The translations under genes and the position numbers were made by a program. DNA of 64,000 nucleotides, from assembly GCF_003751605.1 (NCBI RefSeq), contig NZ_RJVJ01000001.1:3286001-3350000 (forward strand), read 5' to 3'. Positions 35,645 through 43,638 of this stretch are shown in pieces. The stretch comes from Kitasatospora cineracea. GTDB taxonomy: Bacteria; Actinomycetota; Actinomycetes; Streptomycetales; Streptomycetaceae. The notes beneath the pieces are model-generated. The model did not search any database. It was given only the letters and a program-made list of their open reading frames with translations, and was not told the DNA's origin. Position 1 is the first letter of the stretch, and each line of letters starts with the position of its first letter.

Positions 35645-35645
35645 G
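35640..35645. repeat. Left target duplication (CCTAGG) of the IS481-family element
   Basis: CCTAGG is repeated at 36711-36716, directly outside the other end. IS481 elements are known to target NCTAGN. Confidence 0.85.
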
Positions 35646-36594
35646 TGTTCTGTCCTGTGAGGTTGGGGACGCGGCTGGCGGGTGGTTGGCCTGCGAGTGC
35701 GGTGTGTCCGCGGTGGTGATTGTAGGTGTGGAGCCAGGCGGGGTAGGCGTCTCGGCGTTCCTGTTCGGTGCGGTAGGGCTTGGCGTAGGCCCATTCGTCG
35801 AGCAGGGTGCGGTTGAAGCGTTCGACTTTGCCGTTGCTCTGCGGCCGGTAGGGGCGGGTGCGTTTGTGCGTGATCCCGCCGGACGCGAGGGCATCGCGCC
35901 AGAGGTGGGACTTGTAGCAGGAGCCGTTGTCGGTCATGACCCGCTTCACGGTGATCCCGGCCCGGGCGAAGAAGTCGTTCGCCCGGGCCCAGAACGCGGC
36001 TGCGGTCTCCTTGCGCTCGTCCGTGAGGATCTCGCTGTAGGCCAGGCGGGAGTGGTCGTCGACGGCGTTGTGCAGGTAGCTGTAGCCGACTCCGGAGCGG
36101 TTCTTGCGGCCTGCGGGGCGACCCAGTGCCCTGTGGCCGCCGCCGTCGGGGATGTTGCCGGGCTTCTTGACGTCGACGTGGACCAACTCGCCCGGCGCGC
36201 AATGCTCGTAGCGTCGTATCGGCCGGCCGGTGGCACGGTCGAGGTGCGAGAGGCGGGCGAGTCGGTAGCGGGTCAGGACCCGGTGCACGGTGGCCGGGTT
36301 CAGGTGGAGCAGGTAGCCGATGCGGGCCGGGCCCCAGCGGCGCAGGACGCGGACCTTGATGATCCGCCGCTCGGTGCGGGTCGGGGTCCGGTTCGGGCTG
36401 TGGTGCGGTCGGCTGGAGCGGTCGCTCATGCCGGCCTCGCCGAGCTCCCGGTAGCGGTCCGCCCACCGCTTGGCCGTGGTCGGTGAGACCTGGAAGCGCT
36501 CGGCGGCCCGCCGCAGCGGCCAGCCGTCCTCGACCACGCAGCGGGCCAGGCGCAGCCGTCCGGTCTCGGTCAGCGGTGCGTTACGGTGTGGCAT
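35641..36594 (-). CDS. IS481-family transposase
   Basis: A 317-residue DDE transposase. The N-terminal helix-turn-helix (PLRRAAERFQVSPTTAKRW) binds the ends; the catalytic triad is visible as Asp in LVHVDVKKPG, Asp in MTDNGS and Glu in GKVERFNRTL. ATG 36594 gives the family-typical MPHRNAPLT start. The TAG stop (35641-35643) is not inside the element: it is supplied by the duplicated target CCTAGG. The frame is intact, so the element may be active. Confidence 0.93.
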   Translation of the reverse strand: MPHRNAPLTETGRLRLARCVVEDGWPLRRAAERFQVSPTTAKRWADRYRELGEAGMSDRSSRPHHSPNRTPTRTERRIIKVRVLRRWGPARIGYLLHLNPATVHRVLTRYRLARLSHLDRATGRPIRRYEHCAPGELVHVDVKKPGNIPDGGGHRALGRPAGRKNRSGVGYSYLHNAVDDHSRLAYSEILTDERKETAAAFWARANDFFARAGITVKRVMTDNGSCYKSHLWRDALASGGITHKRTRPYRPQSNGKVERFNRTLLDEWAYAKPYRTEQERRDAYPAWLHTYNHHRGHTALAGQPPASRVPNLTGQNT

Positions 36595-36710
36595 GAGGGC
36601 CTTTCTGGTCGCCGGTGCAGATGTCGCAATCCACACCAGGCCAGAAGGCCCTCACTCATTTCAAGATCACCACACCGTGAACCCCGTCACCAACCTCCAT
36701 GGTCAGAACA
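35646..36710 (-). mobile_element. IS481-family insertion sequence, 1065 bp
   Basis: Ends begin TGTTCTG on both sides. The left end (35646 onward) and the reverse complement of the right end (ending 36710) share TGTTCTG, then AGGTTGG and GACG with a few mismatches. It is flanked by 6-base CCTAGG duplications. Intact transposase. Confidence 0.9.
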
Positions 36711-36716
36711 CCTAGG
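36711..36716. repeat. Right target duplication (CCTAGG) of the IS481-family element
   Basis: Matches 35640-35645. It also contains the CTAG that serves as left duplication of the neighbouring MITE. Confidence 0.85.
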
Positions 36717-36876
36717 GCCCGTCTTCAAACCCCCGTCGCAACCCTGCCGCGTCTGGTGCGTGCTCTCGGCGTGCCGGGTGGAAGGCCTCGTTGGATGTAC
36801 TTGGCCTTTCGCCCGGTGCGGCGAGAGGGCGTGCCAGGCGTCGCGGGGCAGGCGGGGGTTTGAAGACGGGCCCTAG
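36712..36876. mobile_element. IS5-type MITE with CTAG target duplications
   Basis: Perfect 24-base inverted repeats (36712-36735 with 36853-36876) including terminal CTAG; the core ends begin GGCCCGTCTTCAAACCCCCG. Without the CTAG duplications the element is 157 bases. It has no gene. A four-base CTAG duplication fits IS5-family elements, so it probably moves with a transposase encoded elsewhere. Confidence 0.8.
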
Positions 36877-38293
36877 TAGTGCTTTGTTAGGTCGGGGCTG
36901 GGGTTGGTGTGGCGGCGGGGCGGTGGCATGTCGGGCATGGTCCGTTCCAGGTGGCCAGGAGCTGTTGGAGTGCTCTGACGGTCTGGTAGAGGGTCATGCC
37001 CGAGCAGGGACTTTTGGGCGGCTCCGGGTCAGTGTCACGAAGAGGTGGGCCGCGGTGACGAGCGTGACGTGCCGGTGCCAGCCCACCCAGGAACGGCCCT
37101 CGAAGTGGTCCAGGCCGAGGGCGGTCTTGAGCTCGCGGTAGTCGTGCTCGATCCGCCAGCGGATCTTGGCGAGCCGCACGAGTTCCTCGAGAGGGGTGTC
37201 CTCGGGCAGGTTCGAGACCCAGTAGTGGGACGGCTCCGACACCTCCGGCGGCCACTGGGCAAGAAGCCAGCACGGCGGCAGGGTGCCGTCCTCCTCGATC
37301 CGTGGACGACGTCCGGCCAGACGCACGCGCAGCACGACGAAGGTCGAGGTCAGGTGGTCGCGGGAGCCACGCCGCCAGGTCACCGTCCGGGCTGCTTCCC
37401 GACCTGCGGCCCGGACGTGCTCGGCCAGCGGAACGGGACGGGTGCGGTAGCGGGGCTTGGGCCGTGGGCCGAGTCCGCCGTAGGGCGGTCGGTGGGTGAC
37501 GGCGTCGATGGGGTGGGCGGTCGTCAGACCTTTGACCTGCACGATCCACCGCAGCCCGCGCTCGTCGAGGGCCGCGCGGAAGTGCGCGTTGTCGCCGTAG
37601 CCGGCGTCGGCGACCACGACCGGAGGGAGGAGCTTCCACGTTGCGAGCTCGTCGAGCATCTCCAGGGCCAGTTGCCACTTCGGTCGGTGGCCCTCGGTGG
37701 GCGGGATTCCGCAGCGGGCCCGGCGGCGTTCGGCGAAGGCCGCCCCGGCCGGGTCTGCGGCCTTCGCCGGATCCCAGGACTCGGGCAGGAACAGTCTCCA
37801 GTTCAGCGGGCAGGACGCGCTGTCGGTGACCGCGTGAACGCTCACCCCCACCTGGCAGTTGCCGACCTTGCCCAAAGGGCCCGAGTACTGGCGGGCCACG
37901 CCCGGCGAACCGGCGCCGTCCTTCGGGAAGCCGGTGTCGTCCACGACCCACGCATCCGCTCCCAGGACGCGTGTCGCACGGTCGGCGAGCCTGGACCTGA
38001 TCTGCTCCACCGGCCACGTCGAGGAGGAGATGAACTGCTGCAGGCGCTGGTGGTCGATGCCGAGCCGCTCGGCCATCGGCTGCATCGACTTGCGCCGGCC
38101 GTCCAGCAGCAGGCCACGGAGGTAGCTGACGCCCTTGTCCTGCTGGTCCGAGCGTCGCAGCGGAGCGAACACCTCCGCCGCGAACGCCTGCAACTCATCA
38201 CGTAACGAACCCAGTTCATCCGGAGTCATACCTCCAGAGAACCCCCGAAACACACCCGGGACCAGAGCCCACGCACCACCTAACAAAGCACTA
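36877..38293 (-). mobile_element. IS701-family insertion sequence, 1417 bp
   Basis: Perfect 16-base terminal repeats TAGTGCTTTGTTAGGT (36877-36892) and its complement (38278-38293), flanked by CTAG duplications at 36873-36876 and 38294-38297. Four-base CTAG-type duplication is characteristic of IS701. The left CTAG is the right edge of the MITE. Confidence 0.9.
36994..38229 (-). CDS. IS701-family transposase (possible frameshifted C-terminus)
   Basis: A 411-residue DDE transposase. It has IS701 hallmarks: WVVDDTGFPKDG with the first catalytic Asp, VVADAGYGDN with the second, and the C-terminal KIRWRIEHDYRELKTALGLDHFEGRSW with the Glu. ATG 38229 has GGAGG just upstream. The frame stops at 36994, 100 bases from the element end. 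A -1 shift at CCCAAAA (37012-37018, minus strand) would add a further 36 residues (TLYQTVRALQQLL, CPTCHR) and end at 36887 inside the terminal repeat, as expected for a full-length enzyme. Confidence 0.87.
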   Translation of the reverse strand: MTPDELGSLRDELQAFAAEVFAPLRRSDQQDKGVSYLRGLLLDGRRKSMQPMAERLGIDHQRLQQFISSSTWPVEQIRSRLADRATRVLGADAWVVDDTGFPKDGAGSPGVARQYSGPLGKVGNCQVGVSVHAVTDSASCPLNWRLFLPESWDPAKAADPAGAAFAERRRARCGIPPTEGHRPKWQLALEMLDELATWKLLPPVVVADAGYGDNAHFRAALDERGLRWIVQVKGLTTAHPIDAVTHRPPYGGLGPRPKPRYRTRPVPLAEHVRAAGREAARTVTWRRGSRDHLTSTFVVLRVRLAGRRPRIEEDGTLPPCWLLAQWPPEVSEPSHYWVSNLPEDTPLEELVRLAKIRWRIEHDYRELKTALGLDHFEGRSWVGWHRHVTLVTAAHLFVTLTRSRPKVPARA

Positions 38294-38298
38294 CTAGG

Positions 38299-38330
38299 GC
38301 CCGGAGGCGGGCGGTCGTCAACCTCCGGGC
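38299..38330. terminator. Hairpin between the IS pile and the membrane protein gene
   Basis: Nine-base arms GCCCGGAGG/CCTCCGGGC around 14 bases. It lies just after the ancestral CCTAGG and before the convergent gene end. It was probably the shared terminator of the EEP gene and the next gene before the insertions. Confidence 0.5.
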
Positions 38331-38343
38331 GGGCGGCGGGCGT

Positions 38344-38973
38344 TCAGACGACGGCGCCGCCGTTCGGGTCCTCCGGCTCGTCCTCGTCGCGGTCCTTCAT
38401 CCGGGCCACCAGGGTGCCGAAGCCGCCCAGGAAGGACAGGATGCCGACCCAGGCGGGCCAGCCGGAGACCTCGCGCCACACCACCGCGTCGAACAGCAGC
38501 AGCGCGGGGCCGCCCAGGACGGCCAGCCAGGCGAACTTGGCGGTGGTGTCGGCGGCGGGCAGCGGCGGGGGCTCCGGCGGGACGAAGTGGCCCTCGTCCG
38601 GGTCCTCGGCGGGGGTGAAGTCGCGCGGTCCGTCGCCCGGGCGGGGCACCGGGCGCGGGGTGAAGTCGCCCAGGCCACCGCTGCCGGCGGCAGGTGCGGT
38701 CGGCCGGGGACGCTCGCCGCGCTCGTGCTGGGCGCGCAGGTTCTCCACCTCGGGCCAGGCCGGGTCGGTGAGGTCGACCGGGTCGTCGAACTGGGCGACC
38801 AGCGCGGCGAAGATGGCGTCCTGTTCGGCCTGGCTGCCCGCGGCGGGGCGGCGCGGCGCCGGAGCGGGCGCGCCCCCGTCGGCCCCGGCGGCCGGGGCGG
38901 GGGAGTCGGGGGCCGCCGTGGGCTCGTCGCGGGGCAGGTCCTCGTCGTCGTTCGCCTTGCTGGTCTCGTTCAC
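38344..38973 (-). CDS. Conserved hypothetical membrane protein with long disordered N-terminus
   Basis: A 209-residue protein. Residues 1-140 are acidic, Pro/Ala-rich and probably disordered, with a possible short helix QAEQDAIFAALVAQFDDP. Two membrane helices follow (about 143-162 and 165-187: FAWLAVLGGPALLLFDAVV and VSGWPAWVGILSFLGGFGTL), then an acidic tail. The arrangement is common to a streptomycete family without known function. GTG 38973 is chosen for GAAAGG upstream. It is co-directional with the alpha/beta hydrolase, ten bases away. Confidence 0.75.
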   Translation of the reverse strand: MNETSKANDDEDLPRDEPTAAPDSPAPAAGADGGAPAPAPRRPAAGSQAEQDAIFAALVAQFDDPVDLTDPAWPEVENLRAQHERGERPRPTAPAAGSGGLGDFTPRPVPRPGDGPRDFTPAEDPDEGHFVPPEPPPLPAADTTAKFAWLAVLGGPALLLFDAVVWREVSGWPAWVGILSFLGGFGTLVARMKDRDEDEPEDPNGGAVV

Positions 38974-38983
38974 ATTCGGCCTT

Positions 38984-39763
38984 TCAGCCCGAGTGGTTCC
39001 CGGCATCGACCGCCGCTGCCGGGGCCAGCCGCCGGACGAAGTCGAGGCTCGCCCCGAAGATCAGACCGGCGTCGTGGTCCAGCGTGGCCACGTGGAAGCT
39101 GCGCTCGAGCAGCAGCTCCGTCACATCGGTCGAGGATATCCGGGCGAGCACCAGCGCCGAGTTGCGCGGCGAGACCACGTGGTCCTGCGGACTGTGCATC
39201 AGCAGAACCGGCTGGGTCACCGCCGGCATTCCCCGCTGGACGCCCTCCCACAGCTTCGACAGCGACCAGGCGGCGTGCAGCGGCAGGCGGTCGTAGCCGA
39301 CCTCGGCGGCGCCGGGCAGCGCGATGTCGCCGGCCACGCCGGGGAGCGAGGGGAGCAGGTGGCGCAGCACCGGCAGGAGCACCGTCGCGGGGTTGTCGGA
39401 ACGCACCGACGGGTTGACGAGCACCAGTCCGGAGATCCGGTCGCCGTGCTCGGCGGCCAGTTTCAGGGCCAGCGAGCCGCCCATCGACAGCGCGCAGACG
39501 AAGACCTGCTCGCAGTCGGCGGCGAGTTCCTCGAAGGCGGCCCCGACGGTCGCGTACCAGTCCTCCCAGCGGGTCGGCTGGAGGTCCTGCCAACGGGTGC
39601 CGTGGCCGGGCAGCAGCGGGACGGAGACGGTCAGGCCGGCCTCGGCGAGGTGTTCGGCCCACGGACGCATGGACTGCGGTGAACCGGTGAAACCGTGGAC
39701 CAGCAGCACACCGACCGGACCGCCCGCGCGGCGGTACGGCTCGGCTCCCGGCAGCAGCGGCAT
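38984..39763 (-). CDS. Alpha/beta hydrolase (monoacylglycerol lipase/carboxylesterase type)
   Basis: A 259-residue serine hydrolase with the oxyanion HGF (VLLVHGFTGSPQSM), nucleophile Ser in CALSMGGS, acid Asp in MHSPQDHVVSP and His in RSFHVATLDHD. It resembles thermostable monoglyceride lipases and carboxylesterase Est30. No signal peptide, so it is cytoplasmic. ATG 39763 has AGGAGT six bases upstream. It is divergent from the acyltransferase, so the pair may act on opposite sides of glycerolipid turnover (an inference). Confidence 0.9.
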   Translation of the reverse strand: MPLLPGAEPYRRAGGPVGVLLVHGFTGSPQSMRPWAEHLAEAGLTVSVPLLPGHGTRWQDLQPTRWEDWYATVGAAFEELAADCEQVFVCALSMGGSLALKLAAEHGDRISGLVLVNPSVRSDNPATVLLPVLRHLLPSLPGVAGDIALPGAAEVGYDRLPLHAAWSLSKLWEGVQRGMPAVTQPVLLMHSPQDHVVSPRNSALVLARISSTDVTELLLERSFHVATLDHDAGLIFGASLDFVRRLAPAAAVDAGNHSG

Positions 39764-39889
39764 GCAGGACTCCTGGAGGTGCGGGCAGGTGGGGGTGGCT
39801 CGATCGTCCCACGGGTGCGATGCGCCGTACAGGGGCCCGGCGCGGGCACCGGCGGTTCGCCGGGTGCACCGGGCGGCAGACGGGGGCAT

Positions 39890-39895
39890 TAGGAT
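39890..39895 (+). promoter_or_regulatory. Candidate -10 box of the acyltransferase gene
   Basis: TAGGAT lies 29 bases before TTG 39925; no clear -35 is visible. Confidence 0.3.
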
Positions 39896-39924
39896 CGTCC
39901 GGTCCGCACCACAGGAGGCCCCGG

Positions 39925-40818
39925 TTGTTCTACCGACTGATGAAGATGATCGTCGCCCCGCTGCTGCGGATCTTCTTCCGGCCGTGGATGGAGGGCGAGG
40001 AGAACATCCCGGACGAGGGTCCGGCCATCCTCGCCAGCAACCACCTTTCGTTTTCCGACTCGTTCTTCCTGCCGGCGCTGCTCAAGCGCCGGGTGACCTT
40101 CATCGCCAAGGCCGAGTACTTCACCACGCCCGGCATCAAGGGCCGGCTGACCGCCGCGTTCTTCAAGGGCGTCGGCCAGCTGCCGGTGGACCGCTCGGGC
40201 GCCCGCGGCGCCGGTGAGGCGGCGATCCGCAGCGGCATCGCGGTGGTCGAGCGCGGCGAGCTGTTCGGCGTCTACCCGGAGGGCACCCGCTCGCCCGACG
40301 GCAAGCTGTACCGGGGCAAGGTCGGCGGCCTGGCCCGGGTCGCGCTGGCCACCGGCGCGCCGGTGATCCCGGTGGCGATGATCGACACCGAGAAGGTGCA
40401 GCCCCCCGGCCAGGTGGTGCCCAACTTCGGCGTCCGGCCCGGCATCCGGATCGGCCGCCCGCTCGACTTCTCGCGCTACCAGGGCATGGAGAACGACCGG
40501 TTCATCCTGCGCTCGGTCACCGACGAGGTGATGTACGAGATCATGCGGCTGTCCGGCCAGGAGTACGTGGACATCTACGCGACCGCCGCCAAGCGGCAGC
40601 TCGCCGAGGAGAAGAAGGCCGCGGACGCCGACCGCAAGGCGCAGCAGAAGGCCGAGAAGGCGGAGGCGGACGCCGAGGCCAAGGCGGCCAAGGCCCAGGC
40701 CGAGGCCGACGCCCAGGCGGACGCCGAGGCCGGTTCGGACGGCAAGGCGGCTGCGGACGGCAAGGCGGCCGCGGACGACGCGAAGAACGCGGACGACGCG
40801 AAGGACGCCGGGGCCTGA
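39925..40818 (+). CDS. 1-acylglycerol-3-phosphate acyltransferase (PlsC family)
   Basis: Makes phosphatidic acid from lysophosphatidic acid at the membrane. The catalytic HX4D motif is NHLSFSD, followed by substrate motifs in LPVDRSG and YPEGTRSPDG and the Pro-rich VIPVAMIDTE. TTG 39925 is chosen because AGGAGG lies six bases upstream. The 297-residue protein ends in an Ala/Lys/Asp-rich highly charged tail (about 225-297), which is probably an extended helix or disordered. It may form an operon with macS, 25 bases downstream. Confidence 0.92.
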   Translation: MFYRLMKMIVAPLLRIFFRPWMEGEENIPDEGPAILASNHLSFSDSFFLPALLKRRVTFIAKAEYFTTPGIKGRLTAAFFKGVGQLPVDRSGARGAGEAAIRSGIAVVERGELFGVYPEGTRSPDGKLYRGKVGGLARVALATGAPVIPVAMIDTEKVQPPGQVVPNFGVRPGIRIGRPLDFSRYQGMENDRFILRSVTDEVMYEIMRLSGQEYVDIYATAAKRQLAEEKKAADADRKAQQKAEKAEADAEAKAAKAQAEADAQADAEAGSDGKAAADGKAAADDAKNADDAKDAGA

Positions 40819-40843
40819 CGGTCCGTCACGAGGGGGGCTCGGG

Positions 40844-42061
40844 GTGAGCGAGGACCACAGACCCGTCGCGGCGCCGCGGCGCCGGCCGGCCGCGCCGGCC
40901 GCGCCGGTGGCGCCCGCCGGGGTGGCGGCGGCGGTGGCGGCCGGCGGGATGTCGGTGGAGCTGCCGCTGTGGCGCGCCATGGGGTACTTCCGGGTGCTCG
41001 CACTGGCGTACGCGGTGCTGCGGTACCTCACCGCGTACCGGGAGTTCCTGCACCCGGTGTCCGGCTGGATCTTCCTGGGCGCGCTGTCGCTGTGGACGCT
41101 GGCCTCCACCCGGGCGTTCGCCGGGCCGCAGCGGTGCACCTGGCCGGTGCTGGGCACCGACCTGGCCGCGGCCGTCACCGGCATCGTGATGAGCGGGTAC
41201 ATCGACACCCCGGCCCGGATCCACGCGGGCGCGCCGACCCTGCCGACCATCTGGGCGGCCGGCACCGTGCTGGGCTTCGCGGGCAAGGGCGGCTGGCGGC
41301 CCGCCGCGTTCGCCGGCGCGGTGATCGGCGCGGCCAACATCCTGGGGCACGGCGGGGTCAGCCCCGACAACCTGCACAACATCGTGCTGCTGCTGCTCGC
41401 GGGCTGCGCCATCGGCTACGTGATCGAACTGGCCCGGGCCAGCGAGGCGGTGCTCACCCGGGCGCTCCAGGTGGAGGCCGCCACCCGGGAGCGCGAGCGC
41501 CTCTCCCGGGACATCCACGACGGGGTGCTGCAGGTGCTCGCCCTGGTCCACCGCCAGCAGGGCGACGCCGCCGAGCTCGGCCGGCTGGCCGGCGAGCAGG
41601 AACGGGCGCTGCGGGCCCTGATGACCGGCGGACGGCTGCCCGAGCAGCCCGAGCCGGGCGGCGAGCAGGACCTGCGCCCGCTGGTCTCCCGGCACGCCGA
41701 CGAGCGGATCACCGTCGCCGCGCCCGCCACGCCCGTCCTGCTGCCCGCCGCCGCCGCGGCCGAGCTGGCCGCCGCGGTGGCCGCCGCGCTGGACAACGTC
41801 CGCCGGCACGCGGGGGAGGCGGCCCGGGCCTGGATCCTGGTCGAGGACGAGCCGGAGGCGGTCACCGTGTCGGTGCGCGACGACGGCCCGGGCTTCCCGG
41901 CCGGGCGGCTGGCCGAGGCGCAGCGCGACGGCCGGCTGGGGGTCGCGCAGTCGATCCGCGGCCGGATGCTGGACCTCGGCGGCAGCGCCGAGCTGTACTC
42001 GGTGCCCGGCGAGGGCGTCGAGGTGGAACTGCGGTGGCCGAGGAGGGGACATGACGGCTGA
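40844..42061 (+). CDS. macS: Sensor histidine kinase, MacS-like
   Basis: A 405-residue membrane kinase of the NarL/DesK type. A disordered Ala/Pro N-terminus precedes about five to six membrane helices (about 45-205). The DHp helix has the phospho-acceptor His225 in RDIHDGVLQ, followed by a reduced HATPase domain with LDNVRRHA and DDGPGF. Position between PlsC and a LuxR-type regulator and domain layout match S. coelicolor MacS (SCO2121), which controls morphogenic membrane proteins. That equivalence is recalled, not searched. The stop overlaps macR by 11 bases. Confidence 0.87.
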   Translation: MSEDHRPVAAPRRRPAAPAAPVAPAGVAAAVAAGGMSVELPLWRAMGYFRVLALAYAVLRYLTAYREFLHPVSGWIFLGALSLWTLASTRAFAGPQRCTWPVLGTDLAAAVTGIVMSGYIDTPARIHAGAPTLPTIWAAGTVLGFAGKGGWRPAAFAGAVIGAANILGHGGVSPDNLHNIVLLLLAGCAIGYVIELARASEAVLTRALQVEAATRERERLSRDIHDGVLQVLALVHRQQGDAAELGRLAGEQERALRALMTGGRLPEQPEPGGEQDLRPLVSRHADERITVAAPATPVLLPAAAAAELAAAVAAALDNVRRHAGEAARAWILVEDEPEAVTVSVRDDGPGFPAGRLAEAQRDGRLGVAQSIRGRMLDLGGSAELYSVPGEGVEVELRWPRRGHDG

Positions 42062-42722
42062 TCAGCCGGTGCGGGTGATGGTGGTGGACGACCACCCGAT
42101 GTGGCGCGAGGGCGTGGCCCGGGACCTGGCCGAGGCCGGGTTCGCGGTGGTCGCCACCGCCGGGGACGGCGAGGAGGCGGTCCGCCGGGCCCGGGCCAGC
42201 ACCCCGCAGGTGGTGGTGCTGGACCTCAACCTGCCGTCGCTGTCCGGCGCCGAGGTGTGCCGCCGGGTGGTGGAGGCCGACCCGGCGGTGCGGGTGCTGG
42301 TGCTGTCCGCGAGCGGCGAGCACGGCGACGTGCTGGAGGCGGTGAAGTCCGGCGCGACCGGCTACCTGGTGAAGTCGGCGGGCCGCGAGGAGCTGCTCGA
42401 CGCGGTGCGCCGCACCGCCGTCGGCGACCCGGTGTTCACCCCGGGCCTGGCGGGCCTGGTGCTCGGCGAGTTCCGCCGCCTCGCCGGCGAGCCCGGTACC
42501 CCGGCCGAGCCCGCCGCCCCGCAGCTCACCCCGCGCGAGACCGAGGTGCTGCGGCTGGTCGCCAAGGGCCTGTCCTACCGGCAGATCGCCGACCGCCTGG
42601 TGCTCTCGCACCGCACCGTGCAGAACCACGTCCAGAACACCCTGGGCAAGCTGCAGCTGCACAACCGGGTCGAGCTGGTCCGGTACGCGATCGAGCAGGG
42701 CCTGGACGAGGAACTCGGCTGA
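42051..42722 (+). CDS. macR: LuxR/NarL-type response regulator, MacR-like
   Basis: A 223-residue regulator. Its receiver has acidic residues in VVDDHPMW, the phospho-acceptor Asp58 in VVLDLNLPS, and Lys in YLVKSAG. A LuxR helix-turn-helix (about 158-215: LTPRETEVLRLVAKGLSYRQIADRL, given as positions only for the core) forms the output. The 11-base overlap with macS means translational coupling and a cognate pair. It is convergent with the solute-binding lipoprotein, 13 bases away. Confidence 0.9.
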   Translation: MTADQPVRVMVVDDHPMWREGVARDLAEAGFAVVATAGDGEEAVRRARASTPQVVVLDLNLPSLSGAEVCRRVVEADPAVRVLVLSASGEHGDVLEAVKSGATGYLVKSAGREELLDAVRRTAVGDPVFTPGLAGLVLGEFRRLAGEPGTPAEPAAPQLTPRETEVLRLVAKGLSYRQIADRLVLSHRTVQNHVQNTLGKLQLHNRVELVRYAIEQGLDEELG

Positions 42723-42735
42723 TCCGGGCGGGAGT

Positions 42736-43629
42736 TCAGGCCGAGCAGCGGTCGCCGGCCGAGGTGGTGATCGGCTGGAAGGTGTCGCGGAGCTCCTTGT
42801 CGGTGAAGTCGGCCGGGGCGAAGTCGAAGTAGCGGCGCAGGCTGTTCATCCAGTCCGGGGTCTGCAGGTAGTCGTTGATCGCCCTGCGGAGCTGCTCGCA
42901 GGCCTTCTGGTGGCCCTTGGGCAGGACCATCATCAGGAACTGGGTCTTGCCGATGTGCGCGTCCCGGGCGACCCGGTAGGCGCGCCGGCCGTTGCTGCCG
43001 GAGTTGGCGGCGACGCCCTTGAGGACCAGGTAGTCGGAGAGCACGGCGTCCGCGGTGCCGTCGTCGACCCGGGCCAGGCACTGGGTGAGGTTCTCGCCGT
43101 GGACGGGCGGCAGGCCGCCGATCTCGTTCAGCTGGGCCTCGGCGGTGGTGCCGGTCGACACGCACACCCGCAGCGTCCTGAGGTCCTCGGCCTTGCCGAC
43201 CGTCCGGGTGTCGTCGGCCTTCAGCAGCACGCCGAGCGGGGTCTGCAGGTAGGGGCCGGCCAGGTCGTACTCCTTCTTGAGGTCGTCGCGCTCGGAGACG
43301 TCGGCGATCACCAGGTCGGCCTTGTTGTGGTTGGCCTGGCCGTCGAGCAGGGCGTCCTCCCAGTTGGCGGTGGTGACCGGCGTCGCGGTGTAGGTGAGCG
43401 GCTTGCCGCCGACCGTGATCGTGCCGGTGACCATGGTGGCCAGGTGCGGTTCGAAGCCGTCGTAGGTGCCTTTGTCGGTGAACTCTGACATGCCGGGCCG
43501 GTCGCCCTTGAAGCCGATGTTGATCCGGTCGCTGCCGAACGCGGGCTTGTCGCCGCCGCCGCAGCCGGCCGCGGCCGGGGCGAGCAGGGCGAGGACGACC
43601 GCCAGGCGGAGCGGGCGCGGGATGGGCAC
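42736..43629 (-). CDS. Solute-binding-protein-like lipoprotein (type 3 SBP family)
   Basis: A 297-residue protein with a lipoprotein signal (Cys23 in AAGC) and a periplasmic-binding fold of the amino-acid type (domains swapped near CVSTGTTAEAQLNEI). It has no ABC permease or ATPase beside it. It is last in a four-gene operon with a membrane protein, a trypsin-like protease and a Trypco1 protein, nine bases after the membrane protein gene. It therefore more likely senses a ligand than transports it. Several Cys residues could form disulfides. Confidence 0.82.
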   Translation of the reverse strand: MPIPRPLRLAVVLALLAPAAAGCGGGDKPAFGSDRINIGFKGDRPGMSEFTDKGTYDGFEPHLATMVTGTITVGGKPLTYTATPVTTANWEDALLDGQANHNKADLVIADVSERDDLKKEYDLAGPYLQTPLGVLLKADDTRTVGKAEDLRTLRVCVSTGTTAEAQLNEIGGLPPVHGENLTQCLARVDDGTADAVLSDYLVLKGVAANSGSNGRRAYRVARDAHIGKTQFLMMVLPKGHQKACEQLRRAINDYLQTPDWMNSLRRYFDFAPADFTDKELRDTFQPITTSAGDRCSA

Positions 43630-43638
43630 GGGGGTCTC

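Noticed and set aside
42736..43629. Complete amino-acid ABC transporter
   Set aside because: Only the binding-protein-like lipoprotein is present; no permease or ATPase gene adjoins it.
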